From Ceratothoa steindachneri (lineage: Eukaryota; Arthropoda; Malacostraca; Isopoda; Cymothoidae), in assembly GCA_963969495.1 (NCBI GenBank), contig OZ018330.1, positions 71,945,954 through 72,009,953 on the forward strand: DNA of 64,000 bases, read 5' to 3'. The position numbers and the translations under genes were made by a program. Of this stretch, positions 59,954-64,000 are shown in pieces. The notes below the pieces were generated by a model. The model was not told where the DNA came from. It ran no database searches and saw nothing but the letters and a program-made list of their open reading frames with translations. Positions within the stretch are counted from its first letter, which is position 1, and the number at the start of each line of letters is the position of its first letter.

Positions 59954-60199
59954 TTTTAACTCAATCCCTATTATTATTATTCTTATTATTATAATGCTAA
60001 GCAATTTTTAACCTACAAAATATAAACCTATTTGCATAATTACTTAAAATGTACACAAAATTTACTGCGAATAGAGCAGTGCAAAAATTATTGAAATTTG
60101 ATGTAATATAGATGATGTATAAACTATAAAATTATTATCACCCCCTGTATCGCAAAAACTGGAGGTGATAGAGAAAAACGGATGACAGATTCAGATTTA

Positions 60200-60640
60200 G
60201 GAGGTCAATTTTATTAAGAAACACTATAGAAAACCTAAGGTACATTTTTGACGCAGACCAGTGTAATAGATTAAGGGAATTAGATCTGTTCTCATTGGAA
60301 ACCGGAAGACTGCATGGTCAGATTTTTGAAGTGTTTAAAATACTTCGGGGCTTCGATAATGTAGACTGCACGGATATTTGCCAACTTAGTGAGGGCAAAA
60401 CGAGAAATTACGGCTAAAAACTTGAACTTAAGCACTACAACCGTAATCTGTGTGGTAAAGTTTCACATACAACATCTGCGGTAGCTGGAACGCACTTCCA
60501 GTGGAAGTTGTCAACAGCAATTCTGTTGATAAGTTCAAGTCAAGACTGGATAAGGTCTTGAAAATTGGCTGTTTGGGTACTTAGGTCGTTATGCAAAACT
60601 GTGCCTGCTCAACTGTTAGCCCAAAAGAACCCTCTTTGAA
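60200..60640 (+). pseudogene. CR1-type LINE 3' end fragment
   Basis: Plus strand: RLRELDLFSLETGRLHGQIF, EVFKILRGFDNVDCTDI and VVNSNSVDKFKSRLDKVLKI, ending in a TAG at 60582. This is the last C-terminal segment of a CR1-like pol. It could be the severed continuation of 57081-57380, with the spliced gene and its flanks inserted between, or an independent copy. Confidence 0.7.
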
Positions 60641-60687
60641 TGGACCGTAAGGTCTCCTAGGATACTTCTTGTCTTTGGAGCTCCTTG

Positions 60688-60790
<103 letters not shown>

Positions 60791-60794
60791 GAAG

Positions 60795-61505
60795 TAGAGG
60801 GAGAGGTTACGCCCCCTTGTCGCTGGAAGAGAGCTCGTGTGTACCTTTGACTTTTCGAGCTATGTCGAGCTATCTATATATATAAGCACCTGGCAGCTAC
60901 CTCATGCGTCAAAAGAGAGGCTTTGGAGCTTCTATAAACAACGCCAATCGACGCTCACTGGTTGCGAGAGACTAGAACTAGAGGTGTCCTAGGCGTTGGG
61001 GCACGATGAATGGGATGAGGGTAGTGCCTCGTTAATCCCTTCCCTGGCGCGTAATTATTGACTATTCCCAGTGGCCGTTGACGGATGCCTCTGGTTGCAT
61101 CACTCCAAGGTGAGGGCCTTTTGTTCCCAGGTTGGTTTCCAGGCCAATAAAAAGCCTTGGGTCGAGTCTCTTGGTGTGGCGAGATATCCATTGAACGCTA
61201 CTCCGAGATCTTGGCCGTCGTGAAGGGAACTAGTAGGAGTTTAGTAGGAGGCGTGCTCCGTGGTTCACCTGGTGAGAAATCGATGGCCCCTTCGGGGACG
61301 GTCAGTCCTGATTGGTTGAAACCCACGGCACGCCGAGGTTTCACGACTCGATCGGACAAACAGCAGCACATTGAACGTGCCTTCTGAAAGACTTCGAAAC
61401 GTCTCCGATCGATGGGCACGAGTGACTCACGTGGGGAGAACTCACCAACCCCCCTTTTTTACTATTGATTGGTCAAAAAGTTTTGAGAGAAAGAAAGTTT
61501 TCAAA
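60795..61505 (+). other. Probable 5' UTR of the CR1-type LINE
   Basis: GC-richer than the surroundings. No conserved coding. It leads directly to the ORF1 start at 61506. Confidence 0.45.
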
Positions 61506-62810
61506 ATGACAGGGAAAAAAGGACCAGCTGAACTCAAATACACGTGTGAGATATGCCAGAAGGACAAGTAGGGCGTGGACTTCCCTGAGGGCTGTTTTTC
61601 GAAATACCACCCTGGAAGTATATGCACCGACTGTAGCCTTAAAGGAGAGATCCGAGAGGCAGTGGCTTCCTTCAATGAACTCAAAGATCTCTTCAGAACC
61701 TTTTAGGAAGAAGCTAGGGCACTGAAAACTAAATTACAGACCCTATAAACGGAGCACGCGCTTCAGATTCGGCATCTCAATGAGAGAATCCAATAGCTTC
61801 TAAACTAGTGCCCCAGTCAGCTCAAGCTCGAGACGAAACTCCCACTGACCTGGATGGTGCCGCCAATGAGACTCCAACTCAAGGAGCTGAAACTGCATTG
61901 GCAGTGCCACTTCATTCAAGCAGAGAACTTAAGAAGAGAAAGAAAAAGAAGAAAAACAACGACCTTAATGCAGCTTACCCCAGTGTAGAGGATTCCAGCG
62001 TTACTGGTGGGCAAGGGAAAGTGGAAAGAGAAGAAGAAAAACAAAAGAAAAGACAAATGAAGATCGAAAAAAGAGAAGAAGAAGAAGAAAAACAAGGGAA
62101 TTGCGGAGACGAATGAGAAAAGAGATAAGACTCTCGTGAAGGAAAAGAGCGCAGACAAATGTGCCAGAGTCACCCTTATTTGGGACTCTCAAGCACGGGT
62201 TCTGCAACCCCTGCTAGCAGCACGCCATAGTATGAGTGTGAAGGTAAGTTGCCTACCAGGAAGGGGAAACCAGCAGATTAGAGTAGAGGCAGATAAATCT
62301 CAGATTTCTGAGAACTCAGTCGTTGCCATAATGGTAAGTGGCAACGACCTCTACCTCAGAGGAGGAAAGATAGGCACCATAGTAAAGATTCTCAACGCGT
62401 TCATGGGTGCTGTGGACGAGTATGGGCTGAAAACACGCAGACGTGTAGTGGTCGGGATGCTCCTGAGAAGAGGTCCAACCCGGACCGCTCACTCGAGGAA
62501 CGTCTCCTTTAATTGACGCCTGGGAGACTTGTGTATGTCGGAAGGGGTCTTTTTTGTGGATCCTTACCGCACCTTCTATGGTAGAAACGATCTCTACCAA
62601 AGGGATGGAGTACATCTTTCCTTTAAAGGAAAGTCTGTACTCTGTAACATGATACAGAATGTCGTGGAACGGACCCTAAGGAGTGTCAGGCCCAGAGTGA
62701 AGGCGAAACAACGCCAGTACACCCGTGTCACTCCTGGAACGACCTTCTCGGACATCGTAAAGAGGGGAGCCACCAAACCAATAAATAAGCCGAGAAACGG
62801 AAGAGAGTAG
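61506..62810 (+). pseudogene. CR1-type LINE ORF1 with PHD-like and esterase domains
   Basis: ATG 61506 (MTGKKGPAELKYTCEICQKD). The N-terminal Cys/His motif C-x2-C ... C-x-x-YH-x4-C-x2-C (CFSKYHPGSICTDC) resembles the PHD-like domain of CR1 ORF1. A coiled stretch and a Lys/Glu-rich linker follow (61910-62110). An SGNH-esterase-like domain spans 62165-62660: block I reads WDSQ instead of GDSQ, block III is VSGNDLY, and the catalytic D-x-x-H is RDGVHLS near 62605. PHD and esterase domains in ORF1 are known for the CR1 clade. Stops at about 61569, 61704 and 61746 and frameshifts break it. Confidence 0.83.
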
Positions 62811-62814
62811 GGAG

Positions 62815-64000
62815 TCCTACATTCGGGGACTCCCTGAAAGTTCTTCTGTTTAATGCGAGATCAATAAGAAACAAGTTTCTGGAACTTCGTGGCCTCGTAG
62901 CGACGGAAGAACCTGAAATGGTGGTCATAACAGAGTCGTGGGTAAAAACCTCAAATCGAGATTTTGAAGGTGAATTCACGATTCTGGGTTACCAACTCTC
63001 TCCCAGAAAGATAGGCCAGACAGAGAGGGTGGCGGTGTGATATTTTAGGTCAAGGATAGTCTCAAATCGACGAACTGCAACATTGTATCCGACCACGAGC
63101 TACTAGGTGATGACCTAGACATAGTTTCTACCAAATAGAGGATCCTGGTGCTTTACAGACCCCCTACCCAACTCGTTGAAAAGTACAGGGATTTGTACGG
63201 GCTGCTGGGTGAACCTGTACAAGGAAGAGTGTGTTTCGCCATGGGTGATTTCAACATCCAAGTTGACTGGGAAACCAGAGAAACCTGTGGCGAGAACGGA
63301 CTACTCCTGGAGTTTGCAAACAACGAGTTTCTGACTCAATGGGTGAGAGAGCCGACGAGAGGCAATAATACCCTTGAATTGGTTTTAACCTCTGAAGATG
63401 ACATCGTTGAGGATCTCTCTGTAGGCGAAGAGCTCGGTGGCAGGGATCACCGACTAGTTAAATTTATAGTCAATGCCTACAAGGTAGAGGCTGCGACTAG
63501 TGAATTGAGGAAAAATGATTTAAGAAAAGCAGACTTTGCAGGTTTTCGTGCTGGATTGACTGATGCGAGGCAAGAAGTGTGATAGAGTGTTGAAGATTCG
63601 TGGAATAGATTCAAAACTACGTTCATGAGTCTTCAATCACGATTCATCCCTTTTAGTGAGCACGACCGGGATATGGCGGTGGATGTTATCAAATTAGACT
63701 TTCAAAAATCCTTCGATAAGGTACCACACCGCCGCCTCCTTCAGAAAGTGCGGGCGCTGGGCGTAGATGGAAATGTAGCCAGGTGGAGAGAGAACTAGCT
63801 AAACGGCAGATGGCAACGGGTAGTGTTGAATGGACAGGCTTCTGAGTATGTGTCCTTTACTAGCGGTGTTCCCCAAGGTTCTGTCCTGGAACTACTACTA
63901 TTCATCATCTACGTAAACGACATGGACGGTGACATGGTTGCGAAGATTCTAAAATTTGCCGATGATATCAAGCTTGGTATGAACGTCACAAAGGAACAAA
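62815..64000 (+). pseudogene. CR1-type LINE ORF2 (endonuclease and RT), runs off the window
   Basis: Follows ORF1 immediately. APE endonuclease blocks: LLFNARSIRNKFLEL near 62850, VVITESWV near 62925, LYRPP near 63155, AMGDFNIQVDW near 63240 and GRDHRLV near 63440. At 63665 the text jumps from the pre-RT region to the middle of the RT, so the first RT blocks are deleted. It then reads VIKLDFQKSFDKVPHRRLLQ, VVLNGQASEYVSFTSGVPQG and the active site KFADDIKLG near 63955. Frameshifts near 63040 and 63130. Confidence 0.86.

Noticed and set aside
61916..62207. Phe/Leu/Ser-rich minus-strand frames resembling membrane segments
   Set aside because: Complement of the Lys/Glu-rich linker of the CR1 ORF1.

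Overview
This is a eukaryotic, almost certainly arthropod, genomic window. It has no operons or ribosome binding sites. It has spliced exons, long introns, very long (TA)n microsatellites, many poly(G)/poly(C) runs, and a dense nest of animal transposable elements. Nearly every recognisable protein fragment belongs to a mobile element, and most are broken by stops and frameshifts.

Host gene. One host gene is recognisable on the plus strand: the last three coding exons of an ABCC-family (MRP4/ABCC4-like) transporter. They lie at 18976-19105 (H-loop of the second ATP-binding domain), 36109-36219 and 42973-43092 (stop, then AATAAA at 43121). The exons join in phase across introns of about 17.0 and 6.8 kb, and both introns are filled with transposons. 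The earlier exons are not in the window as far as I can see. The predicted protein ends in a Thr-x-Leu PDZ-ligand-like tail.

Left part (1-18 kb). A hAT (ZBED5-like) element has inserted into a Helitron helicase. Next come a Tc1-like element sitting inside a (TA)n tract and a Penelope-like element (PLE) with tandem 3' copies, hammerhead ribozyme motifs and flanking inverted repeats. They are followed by an RNase H-bearing LINE, a complete hAT element with 8-bp target duplications, a decayed C-rich LINE-like stretch, and a 1.8-kb TIR element with TTA duplications carrying an acidic/basic, MADF-like protein.

Introns (19-43 kb). They hold a CR1-like LINE whose pol begins with a 2A-type ribosome-skipping motif, an IS630/mariner transposase split by a 452-bp hAT MITE, LINE and Tc1 remnants, an unassigned minus-strand coding relic, a 42-bp minisatellite, and a LINE split by a hAT element and an LTR-like insert.

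Right part (43-64 kb). A mariner remnant is followed by a decayed Gypsy element interrupted near its 3' end by an almost intact piggyBac. A second PLE with a hammerhead motif comes next, then two related LINE ORF1/ORF2 fragments. A spliced three-exon gene of an unnamed family follows (CFLCLWDSR motif, minus strand, with Trp-to-stop changes), then a CR1-type LINE with PHD-like and esterase domains running off the window end.

The most unusual signals are the hammerhead motifs with self-complementary stem III at both PLEs, the association of PLE 3' ends with (TA)n tracts, the 2A motif, the spliced CFLCLWDSR-family locus, and the TIR element at 16.3-18.1 kb.
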